Positions 46,791-59,200 of a stretch of DNA of 64,000 nt are shown here, in pieces. How positions within the stretch are numbered: position 1 is the stretch's first letter; each line of letters begins with the position of its first letter. Location: NCBI GenBank assembly GCA_032629725.1, contig JAFEVB010000004.1, positions 806,001 through 870,000 on the forward strand, written 5' to 3'. The DNA comes from Gremmenia infestans. Taxonomy: Eukaryota; Ascomycota; Leotiomycetes; Helotiales; Hamatocanthoscyphaceae. Below the pieces are notes generated by a model. That model made no database searches. It was not told where the DNA came from and saw only the letters and a list, made by a program, of their open reading frames with translations. Both the position numbers and the translations under genes were made by a program.

Positions 46791-49700
46791 CTTAATTGCA
46801 TTTAGTATAAATTATATAAATATATTTTATAACCTTATACTAATACTAAAAGGTAGTAAGAACTATAAAGTCTATAGATCTATTAGCTTTATTTATCTAC
46901 TTACTTTATATTTATTAATATACTAATAAAGAAAAACCCTCTCGCTTAGTTAATCTTCTATTACACTTTATAAACTAAATCCTTTATATTCTTAATACTA
47001 GATATAACTTTCCGTAGCACTTTTATCCCTCTTTATTTATATTACTACTCTTCTATTATATAATAGTTTATAGTTTCTAACTCTATTTGCTATTTACTAT
47101 ATATTATTTCCTAATCTAGCCTATTATTAAGCCTATATGCTATATCCCTCTATACTATCTCTAGTCTTAAAATAAATAACTATTATAAGCTTATTAGATA
47201 ATCCTTAAAGAATCAGTAGTTAGTATAATCTTTAGAAAAGAGAAATACTATACCTAGCTAACTAAAAAAAGCTACGGCTTATTATTAACTATAGAGGCTT
47301 CCTTTTTGCTTTTAATCTATATTCTTATTACCTAACTATTTAATAACTAGTTCTATAAAATAAGTATAATTCTTATCTTTTATAGTATCTTCCAGCTATT
47401 TATCTATTACTATATAAACCTTTTACTTTTTTAATAGTAGAGAAAGAATATTTAATTCGTTTTTAGAGCTAATATCTTTACTATTATTATTTTATTATAA
47501 GAGAGAGAATCTAGAATAACTATTCTTTAGACTAATTAGCTATATATAACTATTTCTAGGCTCGCGGCTATCTATAGGTAGTTTTTAATATATAATATCC
47601 TAGATTGTGATATTAGTATATATCTTTCGCCTATAAGATCTATTATATCTTTATACCTTTACTTCTCTCTTTTATAGAAGCTGCCAAGCTACCTAATATT
47701 ATATACTATTAGTTTCTAGTATAAGAGAAAAAGATAAAACCCTTAAAGTATATACTATATAGTCTTTATCCTTTTCTAGATCTGTAATAGTTTCTTTAAA
47801 CTTATTAGCTATATTATTCCTATAATTGCTATCCGTTTAAAGTAATATAGCTCTTTATCTTAAAGACTAATATAGTATATATTTCTTCTCTCTTTTAAGC
47901 ACTTTGCTTTATCTATAACTTTTCTTATACTATTCTATATAACTAAATTAAAATGTTAGTCTTATAATAAGGGCAAATAGATAATATATAGGCAGTAGTA
48001 CTATACTTTAACTAAGGACTTAAAAAACCAGCTGTCTGCTTCTTAGCTATAATAATAATAAATATAAATATAAGAATAATTAATTAAGTTAGAATAGTCT
48101 TAAACTACTTTTTAAACCGTATTAACTTTATAATAAGTATATATTCCTTTTATATTATAGAACTAAATTAAAGACTTAATAATAACTAGCGCTAGAAACT
48201 TCTTATAGCTAGGCTAGTAATTATTAGTATTTATCTAACCGGAAAGTATATTACTAGACCTTTATAGATTAGGTAATAAGATTATATAATTAATAGCTAG
48301 GTTATACCAAAATTACCTCTTTATATTTTCAACTTTAGATCTCCTATCTTTTACTAAAGGTTAAAAGTATATTATTATAAACCTTAGTTATTAGAAGCAA
48401 GCATTTTTCTTCTATGCTATTAATTATCTAATAGGTATATTAGTATTATCACTTCTATTAGTATTAAGATATATTTATATACTTTATAAGCAACCTAAAA
48501 CTTACTATTAAAGACTAGGGCTTAAAACCTTTAAGCTTTTATTAAAATATAATATACTCCTAGTAGTTACTAATAGAAGTATTAAGGTTTGCTATATCTA
48601 CCTTTAGCTAGATGTAGTCTTTTAGTCCTAGCTTGCCTGCTACCTATGCAGCTAATATAATAGAGGCTCTAAGATTATACTTACTCTTTAAGTAAAGAGT
48701 TCTTTATAACCTAATAAGATTTCCTCGCCTATCTCTTTTATTTAAGATCGCTCTATAATAAAGGACTAGCATCTATCTTATATTAAGGCTCCCTTTATAT
48801 CTATTTCCCTAGCCTTACTACTTCTAATATATCCGCTATTATATATAATGCCACGGCTCCTTTTTCTACTACTTTTCTATAATAGAGTCTTATATATATA
48901 GTAATACGCTATAGTATTAATCGTACCTAGAGAGCTTAAATAAATTAAAAAGATATAGTCTTTATATAATAGATATATAAGCAAGAAAGATAAGAAGCCT
49001 CTTAAGTTATACTAAGAGTTATATAGAAATAAGTCTTATTAGAAGCTTAAAGCGTAGGTAGTTAGCTTAAACTTATTATTTATAGAGCTTATTAGAATAG
49101 ATCTTTTCTACTAAACGCGTTATAGTATATTATTATCAGCTCTTTAAATAATAAGCTAGATAATATATAGAGTAGTTATAATAATATAAACTTTAGACGC
49201 GGAGCTTTTTTTAAATATATTATTAGCTAGAGAATTGTTCTAAAGTCTGCCTTATTCTTTAACTAAAGTAGTATTAGCCTAGCCTTTAGCTTTCTTTCTA
49301 GATAAGGTCTATAGGATATATAAGAGTAAATATATGCTTAAGAGGTAAAGGCTATAGATATACTAATCGAGGATCTTATATATAGTAATATCTAAGGCAG
49401 AATAATACTTATAGAGTTTCTAGAAGGTATTATTTAAGATAGTTTTCTATTATCTAAGTCGATATTAGCAGCTCTATTATATTAGGCGCAAGTTCTCCTC
49501 TATGGTATAATTAAGATAATATAGTACTTAAATAAAAAATATGCTTTACTATAGAAATAGTTTATTAAAGAGATTAAGGCTTTATAGAAAGTAAGATAAA
49601 AATTAGAGAGAAAGAAGATAAGATGCAACCAAAATAATAATAGTAAGTTAGGTTTAGCGCTACTACTAAGTAGTTCTAGTATAGCCTATATCCGCGTCTT

Positions 49701-51049
49701 AAGAGCTATATATAATTAGATACTTAATTAATATTCTATTTAGTTATATTTTATACTATTAAAACTTGCTATATGCTTTCTTAAAAGAGGATATTACTTA
49801 TAGAGCAGGTAAAGACATCTAGTAGATATGTACTTAATAGAGAATATATCTTAGAACAGGTTATAGAATAGAGTATAAGATGGATAAAAGGATAGATTAT
49901 AGAGTAGATAAAAGGATAGATTATAGGGTAGATATAAGATAGGAGAGATAATATAATACTAGGTAGTAGATAAATCTTCTTATTATTCTTAATAATACTT
50001 ATATTCTTATCTTTATTTTTCTACTTATCTTTCTTATTATCTCCTAACTCTAAACTAAAGACCTACGTATATACCTTTTTACTAAAGTGTTTTCTTTAGC
50101 CTCTTTAGCTTGCTTAATCCCTTTTTTAATCTAATCTTTCTTATATAATATTATATATTACTAATAATTAATATAGTTATTAATATAAAAAGTATCTTAG
50201 CTATCAGCCTTATATAAAACCCTCTAGCTGGAATATAAGCACTTTTAAGAATCTCTTCTAGCATCTAGCACCCTTAATCCTATAGTCCTTTAGGCTTCTA
50301 GACTTTTAGTACTCTTAGATATAAGACTTTAATTATTCTATAGATCGGATAAAGCTTCTATCTTTCTCTTTAAGCGGATATATATTAAGAAGAAAAACTA
50401 GATATAAGATAGGCTTTCTTTTACGTTTAGGTTCTCTAGATTAAATACGTATAAGATAGCTTAGATTTTAGCTACCCTTTTTCTATCTAGTAGATTTTAT
50501 TAGAGTGTTTTATTATCTTTATACTTATTCTTATCTATTAGTATATCTATTTATACCTAATAGTAATTATTTTAAGGCCCTTTTCTATACTAGCTAGGAC
50601 TATATCTAATTATCTTGCTCTTAAGAGTATTAGGATTAGATTTATTATAACTATCTACTTTCTAATACTAAGCCGAACTAGCAAATTAGATAGGGTAATT
50701 ATATAGCTATTTAGGATCTAGCTTGAATTTCGGCCTCCTAGTAGTAGTAGATGCGGGCTCCTTTTCTAATCGGCGTTCTTAAATAAACTAAGATAAAGCT
50801 ATTAGGAAACCTCTTAACTTAGAAGCTTTCTAAGCCTTAGTAGCTAAAGTAGTAATATTTAGATTAAATTTTATAGCTATAAAAGATAGTCTAAGCTTAT
50901 ATGCTAATAGAGAGCATTTCTATATACTAATTTATAATAGTTATACTATAACTATTATCTATTATCTCTTAGGGTTAAATACTATTTTTAATAAATATAT
51001 TATATAATAGAGTAGTACTAAGTTTATTGCCTTAAGATTTATATCTTAA

Positions 51050-53100
51050 GTGTTCTATTTAGCTATCTAAGTTAACTATCTATAAATACTATCTTTCTTA
51101 TTTATTTTATTAAAAAAGTCTTTTAAAAGAAATTAGTACAGCGCTTTTATAAATGCGTATTATATCTATTTATAGCTCTAAACTAAATAATAAACTTAAT
51201 ATAGTAGCATAGAGCATAAAATTTAGGGTAGTGCTAATAGGCATCGCTGTCTTTTCCTACTAGTTAGTACTTAGTAAAGGCATTCTTATAAGTATCTAAT
51301 TAAATAAGATATTAATAGAAGTAGTTTAGTATCTTTTTATTTTATACTTTATAGTTACAAACGAATATAAAGTTAATAAGTGCCTAAGTGTAGAAAAGTG
51401 CTAAAGGTGTAGTATTAACTAGTAATAGAGTAATAACTAGAATAATAATTTAAAGAAAGTTAAGCTTTTTACCCTTCTATTATCTAAGATAAGTTACTAA
51501 ACTTATAGAAATGCTTTAGTCCTAGGAAAGCTAGTATAAGATTAAAAAGAGCATCTAATAAAACTAGACCAGGTAATTGCTTATAACTTCTATCTAATCT
51601 TTTAAAGCCCTTTATAGCTCTCTCGCTAGATATTAGCTTATAGATTAGCTTAATAATCTAATAAATCAAGTCTTAAAATATACTCTTAAGTAGTTAATAA
51701 AGGATATCTATTAAGATGCTCTTTATATATATTAGTATAAGAATATTTCTAAGCAAAGCATATATTTTAATAGATCTAATTAGAATTAGTCGAGGAATAT
51801 TTTCTGCGTTTTACTAATTTATTTAATCTTTTATTTATTTATAGATCGTAATAGCTACTCCTCTAGAATATTTTATAACTTATTCTATAGCACCTAATAT
51901 ATTCTATACTATCTTAAGAATTTAATACTAGTAATAAGAGCTACTTCTTAATAGTCTACTAAGTGGTTTAAAAGAATTAGATAATAATCCCGAATTTTAT
52001 TATCCGTATACTAGACTAGCTACCTACTTTTAGCTAGTTTAGTAAGAGCTATCTATTATTAGTATAGGTTTAGTAAAAAAAGCCTTAGAAACTTACGATA
52101 ATATAATACTTATACTTTTATAATAAAGCTCTAATTATAGCTTCTATATTATATCTTTATCTAACTTTTTTATAATCTGCTTTAATATTAGTAATAGTAT
52201 AATAAGTATTATTCTAGGTCGATTTTAGCTATATTATAGAGCCTAAGGCAAATTCGCTAGAATGGCATATAGGGGCTAAGTAGTTATATCCTCTCTATAT
52301 TAAGTTATTAAAGTTTTATCTAATCTAATATATACTAGAATAATCATTCTACTAGAAGAAACTTTCTTTTATATCTTCTACTACTAATCTATAGTATATA
52401 TCTTATCTTAAACTCTTTTATACCTATTACTATTATTCTAATACTTCTAAATAGGTGCCTAAATAAGATCTTTAGTAAAGGGCTTATAACTAAGTATAAA
52501 TTCTAAAACTTTTTAAATTAGATAATAATAAAGAATATACTTCTTAGGCTCTCTACTAACTACTTAAGAGTTAATTATAATCTCTTTTATCTTCTACTAA
52601 TTATTATCTAGTATTCTATAAGAAATCTTATAGGTTATATATATTAAATCCGTATAGCTATTAATAGTACTATCTATATTTTAAGTATTATTTCTAAGTA
52701 ATAGCTAGCTAAAGTAGTTCTTAATAGCAGCTTTATTAACTTAAGCTCTTAAAAACTAATTAGCTAGATTCTAGTTATACTTAGAAATAAAAGAAGTATA
52801 GGGTTATTTCTTATTAAATATTATAGAAGGTATTAGCTAGTCTTTAAGCAGAGTGTAGTTTTCTTTAAGTTATCTAAGATTAAAGTTTTTATAATAGAGC
52901 TACTATCTTTATTTATTATCTTTAAAAGAAGATATATTAGGTTACTACGCTACTATCGCTTTTTAGAGAGCTATCTATATCTTATTTAAGTCTAATATAT
53001 TTATATTACTATATTTATTTCAGGTTTAGTATATTAATATCTATTCTATCTTATATATCTAGTAGTAGCTATATAAAAGAAGGATCTAAAGCGCGCTTAG
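51050..53100 (-). pseudogene. Plavaka-like transposase remnant (B3)
   Basis: Mirror of the B2 transposase. The segment equivalent to HYPKFYAL lies at about 51,190-51,235, GLKHF near 51,495-51,540, and the LDILYQLLKS region near 51,680-51,740. It has many stops and differs from B2 by transitions, so the two copies could be used together to infer the ancestral codons. Confidence 0.55.
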
Positions 53101-55299
53101 TACTTTAAAATCTGCGAATTCGTCTTTAATACTCTCTATACCTATTTTATTAGCTACTTATTTATTAGCCTATAATAATAAGCTAGCGTTCTAAATAACT
53201 AACTACCTAGAATATTATACGCCTCTTTTTCTCTTAGCTACTTATATATTAACTTCTCTAATAAATATATTAGCGTCTGCTCTATATTATAATTATTACC
53301 TACTTATATATTCTTATCTATCTTAAACCTATCTTCGTCTGCCTTATTATAATATAAGAAGAAGAGATATTACTAGTATTATACCTAAAAGGCTAGGTTA
53401 ATCTTTTATTATATATAGAAGGTTTTATTCTTTTAAAACTATATATTTATATTTAGTAATACCTTATAGTATTCTATACTTCTTCTAATATTAAATACAC
53501 CTCTACTTTATAGAAGGGTATAATAAAAAAGGGATTATAGTTTATTTTTATAGTATAGGATTTAGTTGCTACGAGATTATAATAGTCTAATAAGGTTAAT
53601 ATAGCTTAAATTATAGCGAAATCTAAACACGTCTTAATTAATATTAACTCGCAGATACTAAGCTAGTAGAAAGATATAAGAAATATCTTTTAGAACGTTT
53701 TCTTAAGGGTTAGTAAATCTTTAGGGCTAGGGGTATAGATGCTACGAGATTATAATAGTCTAATAAGGATTAATACAGCTCGAATTGCAATAGAATCTAA
53801 GCACGTCTTAATTAATATCAACTTATAGATACTAGGCTAGTAGAAAGATATAAGAAATACCTTTTAGAACGTTTTCTTAAGGGTTGGCAAATCTTTAGGG
53901 CTAGGGGTATAGTTGCCGCAAGATTATACTAGTCTAATAAAAGTTAATACGGCTTAAATTAGAGTTTTGCCACTTAAAAATATATATATATATATATTAG
54001 TTTAAGTAATAGGTATTAGTAGGCAGCTAAGATATAAAGAAAAGAACTCTCCTTCTATTTATTATTAGGCACCTTTTACCAGTTTATAAATCCACCCTAA
54101 AAAGGTAACCTAAATACCCTAATCTAATCCGTTACGCTTTCTTAGACTTTATTAAAATCCTTATCCATCTGCTAATACTAAGATTAGAAGTTTAAGAGGC
54201 TATCTTAAGAAGATAATAATACTAGATCCTTTTATTTGCCTTTGCCTTTACTATTAATTCCCTTAAGCTTACTAACCTTTCATATTACTATAATTATAAT
54301 ACCTTTTTTAAAGTTATTTCTCTCTTAAATACTATTCTTAACTATTAAGTTAATATTAGTAAAAGTCTAGTAGTAGATAAACTTATTCTTGTTCTTTAGC
54401 TAATAGTAATAATAAAAAGCTTAGTCTATTATTCCTAGTTAGTAATTAACTTCTAAGAAAGTAATAGATATAGCTTTAGGCAGATTAAGACTATATAATA
54501 AGCAACTACTTATAGTAATAATAAAATAAGAGATTCTTTAGTTAGCTATAGGTATAGAGCTGCTTAAGTCTATAGAGAACCAATTAAGCTACTTAGTTTG
54601 CTTAGATTAACTATTTAATTAAGTTATAAAGATTAAGTTATTATTAGCAGGTTTTTTAAGCTAGTTAATCTTATACTTTAGGAACTAAAGCTATAGAATT
54701 AAAGGCTTAATTTATAATTTTTAAGAGGATTTAACTTATAAGATATATATAATAGGTAATAGAAAAGAAAAAAGATATAAAAATATAATATATAGATTTA
54801 TTTTTAGCATTCTTATAATCCTTCTACTTCTTAAGAACTTTCTATAAATAATTAATTTTGCTAGATAACTTAAAGATTATATCTATATTAGTAAAATACG
54901 GATTAGACTTAGTCTCTTAAACCTAGCAAAAAGTACTATTCTTTCTTTATATATACTATAACTACTTGCTTTATATTAATTTAAGAGGCGTGCTATCTCT
55001 ATCCTTCAATTCTATTATATAAGGGAAGAAAGAATAGATATAAGAGTAATAATAAACTTTAGTATTATCCTTTTTAAGAGGCTTATATCTGCTAGCTAGG
55101 CTATAGTAGTTCCGCTTATACTACGCCTTTTTTCTATTATACTCTATATTTTCCGCAGCCTTAATATTAGTAATATGTTTATTCTATTTATTACTATGCT
55201 CGCAGTCTAACTATTTAAAGCGATTTATAGGTAATTCCATAATATCCTAGCTAAAGAACTTGCTAGTATAGTAGAACTATAGAAGAAGTATTTTAATAA

Positions 55300-56570
55300 G
55301 AGAGGTAATCTTACTAGTAATTCTATTAGCTTTACTTTCTTTTCTCTTAGCTTAGATCTTCTTTGCTTTCTTATTCTATATATTATTAAGCATAGTAAGC
55401 TCTTTCTCTATCTAGTCTTTTAAGATAGAATATTAGGCCTATCTTAGAAGTACTATATTCTTAATAGTTAGAGCTATATTACTAGGGCTACTTATTAAAG
55501 AAGTCCTGCTAAAAGAGATATATTAAAGAGGATAGTAGAAATATAGAGTCTTAAGATAGTTAATAAGCGTCTAGTTAATAAATCCTTCTCTATATTTAAT
55601 ATTAAATTTATTACAAAAAAGGAATCTAATAGTATAAGTAAGATAGTCTAGGGTCCTTTTAGCTACTAAGTGCGCCTCTAATACTACCTTTTTACTTCTA
55701 CGGATCGACTTTATCTCTAGGTACTTTATATTATATTAGTAATATATTATAAAATATATTAAGAACTTTCTTTTAAAAGAGTAGGAGGTTAATATAATAA
55801 AGGCGTAGCTATTTTTAACTATTAGAGTATATCTCTTTCTAATACACCTATAAGTACTATCTATCTTAGTTAATATCTTATCTAATAGCAGATTACTACT
55901 TAACCTAGAGTATAAATCTATAAAGTCCCTTAGCGGCGCGCTATAGGTAGGTTCTTTATATGCTTAGAAGAATATTATATAGTAGTTAGAATTCTTTTCT
56001 TTAGTATAGAAAATCTTTTCTAGCTTATTTATCTACTAATCCAATAGACTTAAAGGAACTAGGATAGTAGTAATACTATAAAATTGCTTAATAAAATAGG
56101 TGGGGCTATTTAGGTAGCAGGGGCATAGAAAACCAAACTTCTTCTTTATAATCTTATTAGTAGAATAAGTATTAGATTAACTTACTTGGCTATCTCTAGT
56201 ATAATAGTAGTTATTAGGGTCGCTCTTAATCTTATACTATATTCGATTAAATATAGCTTAAATATAGTAAATAAGACAAACGATTATAGTTTTGCCATAG
56301 CCTATAATATAAGCAAGAAGTACTATTTCTAGCGGACTATAAATGCAGTTTAAGGCCTAGTAGCAGGCGTAGGCCTATATAGACGAAATAGTTAATCGCT
56401 TTAAATAAGGAACCTTAATAATATACCTTGGTTTAATATATATAGGGTTATATAAAAACAGCCTGCATATATTATACTAGATTTCCTAAGTAAGATATTA
56501 GTAGACCTTACTTTTAAATAAGTTTTAAAGACTATAATATTTAAAGTTAGCTATATCTTAAATAAAATAG
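55300..56570 (-). pseudogene. SNF2-like helicase remnant (B3)
   Basis: Mirror of 31,769-33,050. The Walker A sequence GYGKT is intact at 56,302-56,288, whereas B2 has GYSKT from one G-to-A change. The surrounding LLAYIIGYGKT matches motif I of SNF2 ATPases apart from one residue (Y where D is usual, explained by a single G-to-A change in GAT plus context or by divergence). Numerous stops make this copy non-functional. Confidence 0.45.
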
Positions 56571-58077
56571 AAAGAGTATATTATAAGCTTACTCTAGAGT
56601 GTTCTTAAGATTAAGAGTTATTATATATTTATCCTACTACTTTTTAAAATCTTTATCTTTATCTTTACCTACTTTAAATTCTTTCTGCTATAGAGTTGGT
56701 AGGATTTCTATTTCCTCTAGATTAACTAGTCTAGGCTTATAAAAGTTATCTTAATCTATAATGCTTAATTACTTAGAAATAGTAGACTTATTTCTAAGAT
56801 CTATATCTATTTACTAATAGTTAGATATAGCAGATCTAATATTTAGATCGTTTCTAGAACTATAGTTACTACTACTTAAGTCTATTAACTTAAGTAGTAT
56901 TAATAGTATATATAATATAGGAGGCTTGCTAGATAATAAGGCATTAGAGGCGGTAGCAGATGCTAGTTCTATAGACTAGATTATATAATAGGATCGAGGT
57001 CTTATAGGAGTTATTACACCTTAGTAGAGAGAACTACCTTTACTAGGACTAGTAGTAGCAGGCTCTGCTTAAGGTGATTTGCAAGCGGATATAGCTTCTA
57101 GAATAGAAGCAGGTACCGCAGGCTTATCTTAAGAAACAGGATAGTAAAAGAGGGACTGCTTAAGTGCTAGGGGAGAGGACTAAAGGTAGAGAGTAATAAT
57201 AGGAGGTTATTTTTATCTAAAGTATTATATAAGACACTAAATATATTATAGAAGCCAGGTATTATAACTATCTATATATACTTAGTAGTAGAGAACGCGG
57301 AAAGCAAATAATAGCCTAGCTTAAATATCTTATCTTTATTAAAAGTAATACTAAAACTATTCTTAAACTATTTCTAAAGCTTTTTATTATTAAGATATCA
57401 ATATTCTAATATTTCTTTAGAAGGAATTTGAACTAAGATTAGAGTAAGAGACCGAATATTATACTATCTAATCTAGAAGGCTTCTACTTAAGACTACTAC
57501 TATTTATACGCAGCTTAACTATAAGTTTAAGATAGAGAACTTAGAAGGAGCAAGTCTTAAGGCGAGGGATCTAATTAGTATTTCTATTAAAGTACTAACT
57601 TATAGAAAAGGATTTGTAGCTAATTATAATTATTAATAATAAAATTCCCTAGGGCACTATAATAAGAAAGGTAAAGAAGAATATAATAGAGAGTATATAT
57701 TATCTAGAGCTCTAAGAATTAGCTATGTTCTCCGACTAGGGTTTATCCGTATTCTCTAACTAGGGTTTAGAGAGTGAATTTGCAGATAATATACTAAATG
57801 CTTAAAGCTTACTAGTAATATAAGAATTATTAATATAATAGATAGTAGAAAAAACATAAATTTGTAATAAGATAGAGAGGGTTCAAGTAAAGGAATATCT
57901 AGAGGTTTGGTAGAAGACCTTAAAGGTTAGTAGATAAAGCTAATAAGATATAAATTTATAAGGCAGCCGGCGCTAGTAGATCGGGCTATAGTATTAGGTT
58001 AGCTGGTAAATAGATAAATAGATAATAGAGTAGATAATAAAGCGGATGCTAGAGCGGATGCTAGAGCGGATAGTAGA

Positions 58078-58543
58078 TGTAACGATCGCCTAGCCCACGT
58101 AGTGCTAGGGTAAGTCTTGTGACTCAAGTAGGTCCCTGGACCTAGATTGTCGTTGGGTTGATATCGGTATCTATTGATAGATTACTAGTTGCTATACTTA
58201 GGAGTATAGCTTATTATAAAGTATAAAGTAATAAGCGTGTATTAGGAAATACTATTTAAGTTAAGCACGAAGCTCCTATCTAATAGGTAATAACCCAGTC
58301 TTATATAGAACCTTTATATCCTGGATTATATAGATTATTCTAATCCTACTAATCCCGGATTATATAGATTATTACGATCTAAATAATCCATCTATATAAC
58401 GCGTTACGTGGCCGGCTGACTATTATGCGTAGTTATTATACTAGCTACTATAAAGGAGCCTTCTTCCTCCTAGGGGTTCTCCTATGCCTAGCGAACTAGA
58501 TATTAAGCCTAAGGTCCCCTAGTTATATATTACCTTTATAACA
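58078..58543 (-). repeat. Gypsy LTR, 3' LTR of G2
   Basis: 466 bases with TG...CA ends: TGTAACGATCG at the left and ACCTTTATAACA at the right. The ends are short inverted repeats (TGTTA/TAACA-like). The right end directly adjoins the polypurine tract complement, fixing the boundary. Confidence 0.82.
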
Positions 58544-58558
58544 CTATTCCCCTCCCGG
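58544..58558 (-). promoter_or_regulatory. Polypurine tract of G2
   Basis: On minus the sequence reads CCGGGAGGGGAATAG immediately before TGTTATAAAGG, the start of the 3' LTR. This is the expected site for plus-strand priming. The copy in G1 reads CGGGAGAGAAATAG. Confidence 0.7.
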
Positions 58559-58839
58559 TTAGCGTCGTTCTAACGCTTAAGTATAATAATAGAAAATATT
58601 TTATAACGCCTACGGCTCCCTTCTTCTTTTATTATGCCTATTAGCTCCGCTAAATACAAGTAACGCATTACTCTCTTTAAAACTATTTAGTTGTATAGTG
58701 TCCCGAATATACCTTATTCTAACTATACTTATTATTATCGCTAATGCATAGTCCTAAATAGCAAGTCGCAGCGGTGTAGAGAGTGCGTCTAATATAGAGC
58801 AAAATGCGATGCTCTCTAAGTATTAGTTAATAATCTCTA

Positions 58840-59200
58840 GGATCTCTATCTAGAGGAAAAGCGCCTAAAGTTTAAAAGAGATACGGCTTTTAAGGCAGCT
58901 ATAGCTGGTCTAGTCCGAGTCCGCGAACTCGAATATTATTAATAGGAGCTTTATAAATAGGGCATAGAGATGGTCTATCGCGGGCTAAAGTCTCTTAATA
59001 AGTTAGATGCCCTAGAGGGAAAGGAAAAGATTAAGAGGGAAAAGAATAAACAGCGCGAACAGAGGCCCCGCCTGCTTCTCCTACCGTGGTCCCTACTAGT
59101 AGCCCTTCTCCTAGTCCTAACCTCTTTAATAATCCTGCTTTTATTGCGTCCCTAGCTGCGTATAATCCTTCTAACCCCTTTTAGGTAGGCTAGGGTATTA
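58840..59200 (+). CDS. Conserved frame antisense to Gypsy pol (decayed)
   Basis: Between the integrase end and the 3' LTR, the plus strand holds a frame opposite to pol. Visible text includes FKRDTAFKAAIAGLVRV, ELEYY, then from 58,970 an open stretch of 61 codons starting MVYRGLKSLNKLDALEGKEK, Lys/Glu-rich, followed in a shifted frame by a Ser/Pro-rich run and NLFNNPAFIASLAAYNP. The first copy G1 has the same text with stops (about 16,560-16,930), so it belongs to the element. It may be a coiled-coil accessory protein or the C-terminal part of a transposase-like ORF captured by the element. I recognise no family. A frameshift at about 59,085 and a stop near 58,940 make it non-functional as it stands. 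Confidence 0.4.

Larger units (their letters stand above)
14508..58077. other. RIP-degraded, AT-rich transposon block
   Basis: From just after the broken membrane gene the composition changes abruptly: CpA and TpG dinucleotides are almost absent by eye, TpA is very frequent, and C survives mainly in CT/CG contexts. Frames are full of TAA and TAG, and almost no ORF above 60 codons exists for over 40 kb. Comparison of repeated copies inside the block shows almost only transitions. This is what RIP (C-to-T at CpA in duplicated DNA of ascomycetes) produces. It should be packaged as constitutive heterochromatin. Internal parts are listed separately. Confidence 0.9.
46083..58077 (+). mobile_element. 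Element B copy B3, near full length (~12.0 kb)
   Basis: Starts with ATTAGTAGAATTTAAATTC inside a Gypsy LTR and is collinear, inverted, with B2 to the end of the GCGGAT-rich part at 58,077, where a Gypsy LTR begins. In the first 170 bases I count seven differences from B2, all transitions; a stretch near the far end (around 57,960-58,020) also shows only transitions. Transposase and helicase-like remnants lie on minus (about 51,050-53,100 and 55,300-56,570). The true far end may be cut by the Gypsy copy. Confidence 0.75.

Noticed and set aside
14508..58077. Mitochondrial or plasmid DNA insertion, suggested by the very high AT content
   Set aside because: Duplicated copies differ by transitions in the way RIP predicts, and Gypsy and DNA transposon proteins are readable; no mitochondrial gene is seen.
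14508..58077. Centromere
   Set aside because: RIP-mutated transposon clusters also occur at subtelomeres and internal heterochromatin; sequence alone cannot show CENP-A binding.
58970..59155. 61-codon ORF as a normal host gene
   Set aside because: It lies between the LTR and pol of a Gypsy element and recurs in the first copy, so it belongs to the transposon.
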